The notes: generated by a model not told the origin, from the sequence alone. Positions 27,748 through 34,975 are shown, counted from the first letter of the stretch. The stretch: DNA of 64,000 bases from Segatella copri (GCF_009494395.1 NZ_VZCB01000011.1:20326-84325); one strand, 5' to 3'. Numbers and translations are program-made.

Positions 27748-27819
27748 CGTTATTTTTTAATACGGTTAAGATTTTAAGGCAATAAATGTCAGTTTTTTAA
27801 ATCTTTTTAAGTAAAATAG

Positions 27820-27867
27820 CCAAAAAAACAATCAAAAAAGGCTCGCAAGAGGTGTTTCTTGCGAGCC
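27820..27867 (-). terminator. Terminator after the cysteine desulfidase gene
   Basis: On the minus strand GGCTCGCAAGA and TCTTGCGAGCC form a stem (27840-27867) followed by a T-rich stretch. It ends the pepC-cyuA transcript before the susC promoter. The stem is the same as that of the ddh/susD terminator. Confidence 0.88.
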
Positions 27868-27900
27868 TTTTGATAAAGAATGTAAAAAAGACACTCTTCG

Positions 27901-29184
27901 TTATTTATGTGTCATGATATCAAGCACCATATCGTCGGTTGCTCTCATCGCATCGGCACCGATACTTGTAAGATTGTGAATACATTTATCCACATCATCA
28001 TCTACGATGCCCTCTGCCGATGTCACGCATTTGCCTTCCATCGAAAGAAGAGCGGAAAGCAGGGCGGTACTGACACCCGAAGAAATCTTCAAGGCACAGC
28101 TAGGTTTGGCACCATCGCAGATCATACCTGTAAGGTTTGCCACCATATTCTTGACAGAATTGCAGATACGGGTATAATCACCACCCATCAGATAGGTGAT
28201 ACCACAACTGCTGCCCGTACTGGCTACCACGCAACCACATAGAGCTGAGAGTTTTCCCAAGCTCTGCTTGATATAGATAGCCGTCAAGTGACTGAGCATC
28301 AAGGCACGGATCATTTCTTCCTCAGTATTCTCATTCTCCAGAGCATATACCACTACAGGGTTGGTAGCACAGATTCCCTGATTGCCGCTACCGCTATTAC
28401 TCATCACCGGAATCATGGCTCCACCCATTCGGGCATCGCAAGCTGAAGCGGTACGGGAGATGATGTGAGAGAATATGTTATTACCGAAGATGCCATGACT
28501 CAAAGGACGATCCATTGTCTTACCGAGACAATGTCCATAATTACCCTTGATACTCAATTCGGCAGCCTTCATATTATATTCCTTGGTCTTGAGGATGAAA
28601 GAGATTTCATCAAGCGGAGCTGTTGTTGCAAACTCGTAAACCATAGGAAAATTGAGTTGGATGTCATCATCAGCCTCATCACCGGCAGCACCACCACGCT
28701 TATCGAATACCACCTCGCCATTGCGCTCAGCATAAACAAAGTTGGTATGCGAACCGGAAATGATAGCTGTAGCCTGAGCATCACCGGCATAGCAGCTCAC
28801 CTCTATATATAGTTTATCTACATCGCCCTGCTTCAACTTGATGTTGATTTCAGCATTCTTGATATACTGCTTGCCTTGCTCCAGACTGTCAGGAGTCAAG
28901 TCTTTGAGAACTTCAAGTTCATACTCCGGCTTTCCGATAAGGGCACCGAGTGATACGGCAATAGGCAAGCCAATCATACCGGTACCGGGAATACCCACAC
29001 CCATCGCATTCTTGAGCATGTTTGGACTCAAGAGTACTTCGATGCGATCAGGGCGTTTGCCCAGAGTAGTAGCAGCCTTAGCTGTACAGAGTGCCACAGC
29101 CATCGGTTCGGTACATCCGATGGCAGGCACAACTTCCTTGTTGACGAGCGCGATGATGCGCTCACGCTTATTTTTCTCTAACAT
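27901..29184 (-). CDS. cyuA: L-cysteine desulfidase / serine dehydratase alpha-like (UPF0597)
   Basis: 427 aa, family of E. coli CyuA (YhaM) and archaeal L-cysteine desulfidase, which uses a 4Fe-4S cluster to break cysteine into pyruvate, ammonia and sulfide. Conserved cysteines are seen in AIGCTEPMAVALC, NQGICATNPVV and GMICDGAKPSCALKIS. The GSGNQGICA motif is typical. It lies 14 nt after the secreted C1 peptidase gene, so peptide breakdown and cysteine use may be linked. The symbol follows the family; enzyme specificity for cysteine over serine is inferred. Confidence 0.85.
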   Translation of the reverse strand: MLEKNKRERIIALVNKEVVPAIGCTEPMAVALCTAKAATTLGKRPDRIEVLLSPNMLKNAMGVGIPGTGMIGLPIAVSLGALIGKPEYELEVLKDLTPDSLEQGKQYIKNAEINIKLKQGDVDKLYIEVSCYAGDAQATAIISGSHTNFVYAERNGEVVFDKRGGAAGDEADDDIQLNFPMVYEFATTAPLDEISFILKTKEYNMKAAELSIKGNYGHCLGKTMDRPLSHGIFGNNIFSHIISRTASACDARMGGAMIPVMSNSGSGNQGICATNPVVVYALENENTEEEMIRALMLSHLTAIYIKQSLGKLSALCGCVVASTGSSCGITYLMGGDYTRICNSVKNMVANLTGMICDGAKPSCALKISSGVSTALLSALLSMEGKCVTSAEGIVDDDVDKCIHNLTSIGADAMRATDDMVLDIMTHK

Positions 29185-29198
29185 AATATAAATAGGTA

Positions 29199-30602
29199 TT
29201 AGTCTTCCAACTGGAACAAAGGATCGTCTGGAGTCAACATGGTTGGCTTCTGGTCGAATTCCTTCAGAAGCTGCTCAGAGGCATACTTCTTGTTTACTAC
29301 CAGGCGGAACATGTACTCGTTGAACCAATCGTTGGTCATGATGAAGCAACCACCAAAACCATTGTCAGCCCCCCAGCTGTTCTCTACCTTCCACTTCACA
29401 GGCTTACCTGCTGCATCCAAATCAACGGCAGTCAAAGTCATGGCATGAGTAGAACCGCTATCGAAAGTAGCGATGCGGTCAGCCTTGTTCATTGGGAATG
29501 TAGTATTGAAGAGGCTGCCATAGTCGAAGTTGTCGAGAGCCAGATAGCCACGCTTTCTGTCGAGCTGCTTGCCCACATCATAGCTTGAATACATCTTATG
29601 ACCATCCTTCAAGGAAGCGATAGCGAGCTGGGCTATCTCCTCCATAGGCAGGTTCAGGTACTTCCAGTTATGACCATCGTAGGTATGACGGTCGTATTCT
29701 ACCTCGTATGTCTTGTGATAAGGACGGCGTGGGTCGTTCATCACCATGATGAAGGTGCCGTTGAGATCCTTACCAACCGTCTCCTCATAGAAACTCTTAG
29801 GAGTATACTTCTTAGCCTCACCAATCTGCTTGCCATCCTTATCACGGAAAGCATAAGTGAATTCCTTTACAGGCTCGCCCAAAGTAAGGCTGAGCATGCG
29901 ATAAACCTGAGCCAGCATTTCGGTCTTACGAGCCTGAATAGCAGCAGTTTTCTTTCCCTGAGCTACCATCTTGCGGAGTTCCAGACCATACTCACGGAGC
30001 TTGCTGCTGATAAGGCGGCTCATCTTGGAAGTATTGTTGCTGGAGAAAGTCTCAGGCTGAGCACTCATAGGCACGAGACCATATTTGCTAGCCAGGTCGG
30101 CAACGCCACAGAAAGTACCACCGTCGTTGAGAGGGTTCTTGAAGAAGAACTGCACCTGAGGATCCTCGATGCTCTTCTTACCGAGGTCGATGACACCCTG
30201 AAGCATGAGGTTAGCCTTCTCCAACTGGTCGTAGAAGAAGAGATAATCCTGAGAATACTCCACCACTCTACCCTGCTTGTCGTTGACAGCAAAGTTGGAA
30301 CGGAGCACATTGAAGCCGCTAAACATCCAGCAACGACCCGAACTCTTCTGATTATGAATGCTCTGAGAAGGAGTCTCGATGCTGAAATGGGTATCAACAG
30401 GAGCCTCATTGGCATGATTTTTTACCAGATCATCAATATTGTTGTTAGCAACAGCATTAAAGAGAGCCTTGTGTGCAGCACATGCATGGTTTTTCTCCAT
30501 CTGCTGAAGAGCAGACTGGCTGATGCCGCCACCCTTGGTCTGCGCCATCATAGACATGGAAGCCATCAGCATGGCTCCAATCAGTAATACGTTTTTTCTC
30601 AT
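29199..30602 (-). CDS. Secreted C1-family aminopeptidase (bleomycin hydrolase/PepC type)
   Basis: 467 aa with signal peptide MRKNVLLIGAMLMASMSMMA followed by QT. A papain-like C1B peptidase with catalytic Cys91 (SSGRCWMFSG), His386 (STHAMTLTAV) and Asn408 (VENSWGADN). Classic PepC enzymes are cytoplasmic aminopeptidases; the signal peptide here indicates a periplasmic or surface version, as is common in Bacteroidetes. It is the first gene of a two-gene operon with the cysteine desulfidase and has a consensus promoter. Confidence 0.93.
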   Translation of the reverse strand: MRKNVLLIGAMLMASMSMMAQTKGGGISQSALQQMEKNHACAAHKALFNAVANNNIDDLVKNHANEAPVDTHFSIETPSQSIHNQKSSGRCWMFSGFNVLRSNFAVNDKQGRVVEYSQDYLFFYDQLEKANLMLQGVIDLGKKSIEDPQVQFFFKNPLNDGGTFCGVADLASKYGLVPMSAQPETFSSNNTSKMSRLISSKLREYGLELRKMVAQGKKTAAIQARKTEMLAQVYRMLSLTLGEPVKEFTYAFRDKDGKQIGEAKKYTPKSFYEETVGKDLNGTFIMVMNDPRRPYHKTYEVEYDRHTYDGHNWKYLNLPMEEIAQLAIASLKDGHKMYSSYDVGKQLDRKRGYLALDNFDYGSLFNTTFPMNKADRIATFDSGSTHAMTLTAVDLDAAGKPVKWKVENSWGADNGFGGCFIMTNDWFNEYMFRLVVNKKYASEQLLKEFDQKPTMLTPDDPLFQLED

Positions 30603-30631
30603 AATCTTCTATATTTATTTATTTCTTTGTG

Positions 30632-30663
30632 CAAAAATAACACTATTTTGCGTACTTTCCAAA
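30632..30663 (-). promoter_or_regulatory. Promoter of the C1 peptidase-desulfidase operon
   Basis: On the minus strand TTTG (30660-30663), exactly 20 nt, then TATTTTTG (30632-30639): a full Bacteroidetes promoter. Confidence 0.82.
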
Positions 30664-30776
30664 CTTTTATGCTGAAAAATGCGAAGACGCTTACGAATGA
30701 AAGCCATTTTCTAAAAAAACAAGTTAAATTTTTCTTAATTAACAAGGAGTTCTGCAAATACATTACGGTTTTTTAT

Positions 30777-30784
30777 TATATTTG
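30777..30784 (+). promoter_or_regulatory. Probable promoter at the left end of the RHS/immunity array
   Basis: TATATTTG followed by C, matching TAnnTTTG. The first array element (RHS2 remnant) starts at 30859. No convincing -33 element. Confidence 0.5.
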
Positions 30785-30858
30785 CAAGCGAAATACTAAG
30801 TCAAATTTACGATAGTATCGTATTGGCTACACATTGTATAACAACAAACAACAAACCT

Positions 30859-30967
30859 ATGATTGGTAAAGTAAAAAACCGATGCTTGTTTTTGTTGGCA
30901 TGGCTTGCAAGATGACAACAAATATGGGCTCATTGAAAATCATATTAGAACCCCTAAAGGACATTAA
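30859..30967 (+). pseudogene. Collapsed RHS2 gene: signal-peptide head + core fragment + tail
   Basis: From the ATG at 30859 the frame reads MIGKVKNRCLFLLAWLAR then stops (30913-30915). This matches the start of the intact RHS2 at 38537 (MMNKINFRCLFLLTWFAA). At 30911, in another frame, the sequence continues DDNKYGLIENHIRTPKGH and stops at 30965-30967. DDNKYGLI is an internal RHS2 motif (present at about 40386-40409), and ENH..R.PKGH matches the RHS2 C-terminal tail. So more than 3 kb has been lost, with an out-of-frame join. The putative immunity gene follows after 3 nt. Confidence 0.8.
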
Positions 30968-30970
30968 ACA

Positions 30971-31528
30971 ATGGAAAAGTATATAATTATAACCGAATTT
31001 GGAGATCAGCAAGATATAAGAGTGGGACTAAAATCTTGTAAAAACAAGTACAATCTTCTTCTCTGCTGGGCAAAACATCTTTCTTATCCTTATATTGGTA
31101 TTAAATCCAAGACGAAGCTTATCGAAGATATAAAATTTGATTTGCGCGAATTTAAACAATATGTTATGAATGCCAGAAGTTATATGACGAATTTTTATCA
31201 TGAATCATATCTAGTAAATGGCATCCATATAGAACTGTATATCGTTAAACGTGAGCAAAATTGCGAATCTTCATTTTTATTTAAAATATTTGTTTTTTAT
31301 AAGAATTGGGATTTCCAAGTGGAGAAAGAATACAACTCCCCATTTGCTGCTTTAGTTGATAGCTTAAACATAATACAATGGAATGAATTCTCACAAGAAG
31401 AGAAAAATGAGTTTGAAAAGGTTCTAAAATCGACAAGCCATGTAAATTGCGTTATTCGCAATTTAGTTTGGAACTTAGAATGTTCCATACTTGGCAACAG
31501 TTTAAAAGTATATATCGTGAAGTCATGA
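30971..31528 (+). CDS. Putative immunity protein 1 (RHS array)
   Basis: 185 aa, no signal peptide, no family I recognise. It begins MEKYIIITEFGDQQDIRV. The C-terminal part from about residue 139 (EFSQEEKNEFEKVL) is nearly identical at DNA level to the gene at 34418, and the last 21 residues (LVWN.ECSILGNSLKVYIVK.) are shared by all four array genes. It follows an RHS2 tail and ends in an ATGA overlap with an RHS1 head. Size, position after a toxin C-terminus and cytoplasmic character suggest immunity against an RHS toxin tip. This is inference: no partner toxin remains next to it. Confidence 0.6.
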   Translation: MEKYIIITEFGDQQDIRVGLKSCKNKYNLLLCWAKHLSYPYIGIKSKTKLIEDIKFDLREFKQYVMNARSYMTNFYHESYLVNGIHIELYIVKREQNCESSFLFKIFVFYKNWDFQVEKEYNSPFAALVDSLNIIQWNEFSQEEKNEFEKVLKSTSHVNCVIRNLVWNLECSILGNSLKVYIVKS

Positions 31529-31692
31529 AAAAGATATTATTTATAGCACTCAGCATCATACTCTCCGCTCCAACATTTGGAGCGGATGGTAATCATCGTG
31601 ATTACTCCCCAAAGTTACTAGAGGCAGCTGCCTTTGACAGAACATCCACCATTCCTGTGGGCAACGATACTGGCAGCCTGGCTTTCTCTATA
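31385..31692 (+). repeat. Class A direct repeat, left copy (immunity 3' end + RHS1 head)
   Basis: 308 bp almost identical to 34832-35139. It covers the last 144 bp of the immunity gene and the first 168 bp of RHS1, with a 4-bp overlap. Both copies lose similarity at their outer ends. These are candidate recombination anchors. Confidence 0.85.
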
Positions 31693-31743
31693 AAAGATAA
31701 TAAGGGTGAAAATCATAGTAGAAATCAGAAGGGGAATCGCTAA
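31525..31743 (+). CDS. 72-aa in-frame fusion of RHS1 head and RHS2 tail
   Basis: It starts in an ATGA overlap with the immunity gene upstream. Residues 1-56 copy the intact RHS1 N-terminus (signal peptide MKKILFIALSIILSAPTFGA, then HRDYSPK and STIPVGN). From residue 57 the frame runs straight into KDNKGENHSRNQKGNR, the RHS2 tail type. The stop overlaps the next immunity start (TAATG). It is the scar of a deletion of over 6 kb, yet remains an open secreted mini-ORF. It is probably non-functional, although in-frame preservation could keep translation coupled to the downstream immunity gene. Confidence 0.7.
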   Translation: MKKILFIALSIILSAPTFGADGNHRDYSPKLLEAAAFDRTSTIPVGNDTGSLAFSIKDNKGENHSRNQKGNR

Positions 31744-32294
31744 TGAAAAAATATTTATTTTTAACAGATTATCAAACAGGACTTATTGTGAAAACAGAGA
31801 TATTAGAAGCTGAAAATGAGAAAAATGTAGTATTAAAATGGATAAAAACATTGCGTTTTCCTTATATAGGTCCTGTTGCTCGTAAGAAGATACAGGAAGA
31901 ATATCTTACTGGGGTTGAATCTTCCGCTTGTATTCGTAGAATGCAAGGGCTTCATTGTATGTTCTTTTTCCAAAATAACAGAATAATTGATGCACATTTT
32001 TTGGATGTATCTTCCATTTTACAAGGAAGTACTGAATCTAAACGTAATTTAATTATTGCTTATTTCAAAGGTGGAATTTATATTTCCAAAAGCAAAGCAG
32101 AATTGCCATTAACCACAATTTCACATTGGGCAAGATACTTATCTTGGCACTATTATTCTAAAGAAGAACGTGCCGAAATCAGGAAGAACATTTATAATAT
32201 TAAAGAATTAAATGAAACTTTAAAAGACTTAGTTTGGAACTTTGAATGCTCCATACTTGGCAACAATTTAAAAGTATATATAGTGAAGTCATGA
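31743..32294 (+). CDS. Putative immunity protein 2 (RHS array)
   Basis: 183 aa, no signal peptide, family not recognised. The N-terminal half (MKKYLFLTDYQTGLIVKTEI) is unlike the others. From HWARYLSWHYYSKEERAEI on, it matches immunity protein 4 (41822) almost base for base, and it ends with the array-wide LVWNFECSILGN motif. It starts in a TAATG overlap with the mini-fusion ORF and ends in ATGA with another RHS1 head, so it is expected to be translationally coupled. Interpreted as an orphan immunity gene because its toxin has been deleted. Confidence 0.6.
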   Translation: MKKYLFLTDYQTGLIVKTEILEAENEKNVVLKWIKTLRFPYIGPVARKKIQEEYLTGVESSACIRRMQGLHCMFFFQNNRIIDAHFLDVSSILQGSTESKRNLIIAYFKGGIYISKSKAELPLTTISHWARYLSWHYYSKEERAEIRKNIYNIKELNETLKDLVWNFECSILGNNLKVYIVKS

Positions 32295-32312
32295 AAAAGA
32301 TATTGTTTATAG
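32124..32312 (+). repeat. Class B direct repeat, left copy (immunity 3' end + RHS1 start)
   Basis: 189 bp nearly identical to 42194-42382, covering the last 171 bp of the immunity gene and the first 22 bp of the RHS1 head, with a 4-bp overlap. It breaks off abruptly at 32312. Confidence 0.85.
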
Positions 32313-32347
32313 GTCGTGCAGGAAGTTCGAGTTTCCCTAAGATGTGA
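32291..32347 (+). pseudogene. RHS1 head truncated after seven codons
   Basis: It begins in an ATGA overlap as MKKILFI, identical to RHS1. It then diverges into unrelated sequence (GRAGSSSFPKM) and stops. The breakpoint at about 32312 is where foreign, insertion-sequence-associated DNA begins. Confidence 0.75.
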
Positions 32348-32595
32348 GGAAATGACTCGCATAGCTAACGAAAGAGAGGAACATCGGCTTATGCTGAAGG
32401 CTTCGTTACGCTCTATCGATTTAGGAAGGAAGGAATAAAGACAAGAGGTGGGGGATAGGCATCTTTACGAGTTGGAAAGAGCTTCTTACCATGTCGGAAA
32501 GAGTATCTTCTCGGGTTGGAGAAAGTATCATTCCGGGTGCTAGGAAGTAACTTCTCCATTGTTGCCACTAGGCTCGGCAGACCTGCTGAGCCTAG
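32313..32595. other. Non-coding foreign segment between RHS1 scar and IS relic
   Basis: No supportable gene. It is purine-rich on the plus strand, with repeated wording such as GGAAAGAGTATC, GGAGAAAGTATC and GGAAAGAGCTTC, and ends in a nested inverted repeat. It is probably part of the mobile-element debris. Confidence 0.5.
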
Positions 32596-32641
32596 TCAGC
32601 AGGTCTGCTGACTGCAGTCGGCACCTCTGTCGAGCCTAGTG
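32566..32641. repeat. Nested inverted repeat at the IS relic end
   Basis: Outer arms CACTAGGCTCGGCAGA (32566-32581) and TCTGTCGAGCCTAGTG (32626-32641) pair with one mismatch. Inside, CAGACCTGCTGA (32578-32589) pairs with TCAGCAGGTCTG (32596-32607). The structure lies at the 3' edge of the truncated transposase frame and may be an element end or an insertion into it. Confidence 0.65.
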
Positions 32642-32985
32642 GGAACACCTTGTTGTCGTACAACTACTGGTGCGCCCATTTGGAGCTTACGCCAATCCAT
32701 GGAAGCTCTCGTCATCATTCGATAATAGCAGTTCTTGCCAGTACTCAACAAGTCGTAATATGATTTCTTGTACATAGAGTGAATACTTTCACTTGCTATG
32801 CGAAACAGACACAAAGACAGGATTAGTTGAACGGCAGGAATACCTGCTTCTTTCTCCAAAGATAGCTTGCAGAGGAGATGACCTAGTCCAAAACGGGTAA
32901 AAAGTGCCATTAAATTGATTCGCAAGGATCTTTTAACACTTAATATGTTTGATAACTCAGAAAAATTGCTTAATTTTGCATTCAT
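32596..32985 (-). pseudogene. Truncated IS4-like transposase (N-terminal part)
   Basis: 129 codons. The first 100 residues (NILSVKRSLRINLMALF ... SIHSMYKKSYYDLLSTGKNC ... MNWRKL-like MDWRKLQ) resemble the N-terminus of IS4-type DDE transposases common in Bacteroidetes. No DDE catalytic domain follows, and the frame runs into the nested inverted repeat and unrelated sequence. A TATCTTTG promoter element remains upstream at 33032-33039. It is a dead insertion-sequence remnant inside a collapsed array unit. The family assignment is from recall of motif style and is only moderately sure. Confidence 0.6.
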
Positions 32986-33031
32986 AACAGTTACTCTTTA
33001 AATCGTTGTTTTTTTTGTTCTTTAGCGATTA

Positions 33032-33039
33032 CAAAGATA
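33032..33039 (-). promoter_or_regulatory. -7 element of the IS4-like relic
   Basis: TATCTTTG on the minus strand, 46 nt upstream of the truncated transposase ATG. Confidence 0.5.
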
Positions 33040-33126
33040 CAACTTTTTATCGAGAAACTGATATTTTTACCCTATTATTTGGGGGTGGGAAACTTTAATA
33101 AAGAAACTATCTAATCATATAAATGT

Positions 33127-33657
33127 ATGGAAAAAATAAAACTTGTATTAGGTATTTTATTGGGATTTACTCTTTCATTTTTTAATGCTTCTTTGCTTAA
33201 AAATAGTACAACAAAAACGGATGAGCAATACATTGTTACCAATAGCAGAGATGTATTCATATTGGATTCTGTAGAATTTAAACTTACCTCAGACTCTGTT
33301 CTTCTATATGGAAACGAAGATTCATATACAGAACTCTTATATCATTATGGAAGTATTCATAATGGTTCTAAAGAACTCTTATATTATGCATTAATCATGG
33401 CAGACAAATATTCTTATCCCGAAGCTTCTTATAATATTTTCGGCGCTATTAAAGATTTTAAAAAGAACAACACTTTATTATTGTCTGAAATGATGAGATA
33501 TTACTTATTGTATGGGGCAAAAAACGGAAGTTCAAGTTCTTGTTTTCAATTAAAGGAATATTACGAAAAAGGAATATTATTCGAAAGAAATCAGAGAAAA
33601 GCAAAATTCTATGAGAATAAGATAAACGAAATTTATAAGATAAAATGGACAAAATAA
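33127..33657 (+). CDS. Membrane-anchored SEL1/TPR-like small protein in the RHS array
   Basis: 176 aa. The N-terminal hydrophobic segment (IKLVLGILLGFTLSFFNASLL) is likely a membrane anchor facing the periplasm. The rest is helical with repeat-like stretches (LLYYALIMADKYSYPEASYNIF; MMRYYLLYGAKNGSSSSCFQLKEYY) reminiscent of SEL1/TPR repeats. The base composition is very AT-rich, like the other array genes. It overlaps the next gene by 13 bp. It sits where an RHS toxin/immunity module would be expected, so an immunity role for a periplasm-acting toxin is possible, but no function can be assigned from sequence. Confidence 0.55.
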   Translation: MEKIKLVLGILLGFTLSFFNASLLKNSTTKTDEQYIVTNSRDVFILDSVEFKLTSDSVLLYGNEDSYTELLYHYGSIHNGSKELLYYALIMADKYSYPEASYNIFGAIKDFKKNNTLLLSEMMRYYLLYGAKNGSSSSCFQLKEYYEKGILFERNQRKAKFYENKINEIYKIKWTK

Positions 33658-34034
33658 GAAATATGCATAATGTTGCCTTAGGCATCATTATAGGTTTGTT
33701 TTTGGGGGGAATTTTTCAAGCACGCCCTAAGTTTGAATGGAATTTGGGAGTAAAGCAACCAGTCGTCCCTCAATGGAATATAAACAAGATAAAATCTGCA
33801 ATTATTAAAGAGAAGAGCATAAAAGATTATGAATTACTTAAAGAATTATCTGGCGGGCATTTAAAAAAAGAAGACATTTTCTATGGCTTACTTATGAATG
33901 AATACCACCCTAACGATACCACTTACAAAGACCTAAGAAATGTCTTGGTTGAAATCTACAATATCCCTCCAAAAGATACCATCACTTTGATGTGGGTTAA
34001 AAAACTTGATGAAATGTACAAAAACAATAAATAG
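33645..34034 (+). CDS. Membrane-anchored small protein, partner of the preceding gene
   Basis: 129 aa, overlapping the previous gene by 13 bp, so probably cotranslated. The N-terminus carries a hydrophobic anchor (NVALGIIIGLFLGGIFQA); the remainder (about 100 aa) is soluble and mostly helical. No family recognised. Both genes share the pattern anchor-plus-helical-domain and may be related duplicates with diverged sequence. Confidence 0.5.
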   Translation: MDKIRNMHNVALGIIIGLFLGGIFQARPKFEWNLGVKQPVVPQWNINKIKSAIIKEKSIKDYELLKELSGGHLKKEDIFYGLLMNEYHPNDTTYKDLRNVLVEIYNIPPKDTITLMWVKKLDEMYKNNK

Positions 34035-34089
34035 TGTTCTCCAAATTAATATTAAGTATTTAATAATTAGATATTCATAACACTTTTAA

Positions 34090-34121
34090 TTTGGCTGTTT
34101 CACTAAAAATTAGTATCTTTG
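34090..34121 (+). promoter_or_regulatory. Consensus promoter carried by an IS remnant
   Basis: TTTG (34090-34093), exactly 20 nt, then TATCTTTG (34114-34121). It originally served the transposase whose first codons follow at 34142. It is now the nearest clear promoter upstream of immunity 3 and the only intact RHS1-RHS2 pair. Confidence 0.7.
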
Positions 34122-34141
34122 TCATGTTAAAGAGAATAATT

Positions 34142-34378
34142 ATGAAATATAGTTCACAATATAACCCCCTTACTTTAGATTTGTTCAAATCATCTTTCGA
34201 TGATCTGAACAAGACCAATCGTTGGGTGATTCTTGGTGATAAGGTTCCATGGGCAGAAGTTGAAAAGACTTATAATTCTCGCCTTGGCAACAAATATAAG
34301 GGAGCAGGCTATGCCATGATGGCTAACTCCAACATCAACAAGGTGCAAGGGTACAACAGAGGAAAGAATGAATTTTAA
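34142..34378 (+). pseudogene. Chimera of IS5/IS1182-type transposase N-terminus and RHS2 pre-tip
   Basis: 78 codons. Residues 1-55 (FDDLNKTNRWVILGDKVPW ... NSRLGNKYKGAG) have the DUF772-type start of IS5/IS1182 transposases. From about 34306 the sequence becomes GYAMMANSNINKVQGYNRGK, which matches the intact RHS2 at about 41520-41580 (GYVMMANSNSNKAQGYNRGK) at DNA level. The joint lies in a short shared word (AGCAGG), suggesting a microhomology-mediated deletion. The toxin tip itself is missing. Confidence 0.75.
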
Positions 34379-34379
34379 A

Positions 34380-34415
34380 GATGAAAATCATAGTAGAAAC
34401 GCTAAAGGACATTAA
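34380..34415 (+). pseudogene. Orphan RHS2 C-terminal tail (DENHSRNAKGH)
   Basis: Eleven codons and a stop in a different frame from the chimera just upstream, matching the RHS2 tail GENHSRNPKGNR. The immunity 3 start lies 2 nt after the stop. It confirms that a whole toxin gene once ended here. Confidence 0.75.
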
Positions 34416-34417
34416 CA

Positions 34418-34975
34418 ATGGAAAAGTATATTGTTATAACAGAATATGGAGAACAAAAGCAAGATATTACAGTAGAGAGTATATCATGTAAAAATAAAAA
34501 TAACTTGCTGCTTTGCTGGGCAAGAAGAGTTTCCTATCCCCGTATTGGCATAAAATCCAAACAAAAACTTAGACGAGAAGTATTATTTCACTGCAACATA
34601 TTAAACAGTAGTCTTGTCCTAGTAAATGGTACGCAAAATCTTTATACAGATCTCTATATAATAAATGGTATTTTCATTGCTGTTTATGCCATTAAAGTTA
34701 GAAAATTAATAGAAGTTTCTAATTCATATGTCATATTAGGCTTTTATAAAACATGGGGGATTATGGCAGAGAAAATATTAGATTCCCCACTGGATGCATT
34801 AAACCATTTTTTAGCCATGATTCCATGGAAAGAATTCTCACAAGAAGAGAAAAATGAGTTTGAAAAGGTTCTAAAATCGACAAGCCATGTAAATTGCGTT
34901 ATTCGCAATTTAGTATGGAACTTCGAATGTTCCATACTTGGCAATAGTTTAAAAGTATATATAGTGAAGTCATGA
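34418..34975 (+). CDS. Putative immunity protein 3 (RHS array)
   Basis: 185 aa, begins MEKYIVITEYGEQKQDITV. It resembles immunity 1 in its first 50 residues, diverges in the middle (residues about 55-135), and is again nearly identical from EFSQEEKNEFEKVL to the end. This mosaic is what is expected if the central part sets toxin specificity. The stop overlaps the intact RHS1 start as ATGA, so translation of RHS1 is probably coupled to this gene. No known immunity family recognised. Confidence 0.6.
   Translation: MEKYIVITEYGEQKQDITVESISCKNKNNLLLCWARRVSYPRIGIKSKQKLRREVLFHCNILNSSLVLVNGTQNLYTDLYIINGIFIAVYAIKVRKLIEVSNSYVILGFYKTWGIMAEKILDSPLDALNHFLAMIPWKEFSQEEKNEFEKVLKSTSHVNCVIRNLVWNFECSILGNSLKVYIVKS

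Larger units (their letters stand above)
30603..30858. other. Intergenic region ahead of the RHS array
   Basis: 256 nt, strongly AT-rich. It holds the divergent promoters of the C1 peptidase gene (30632-30663, minus) and of the RHS/immunity array (30777-30784, plus), and a small palindrome ACGATAgTATCGT near 30815. It marks the left boundary of the array. Confidence 0.65.

Noticed and set aside
29598..30587. Plus-strand frame of 329 codons opposite the C1 peptidase
   Set aside because: Shadow of a gene with all catalytic residues and a promoter on the other strand.
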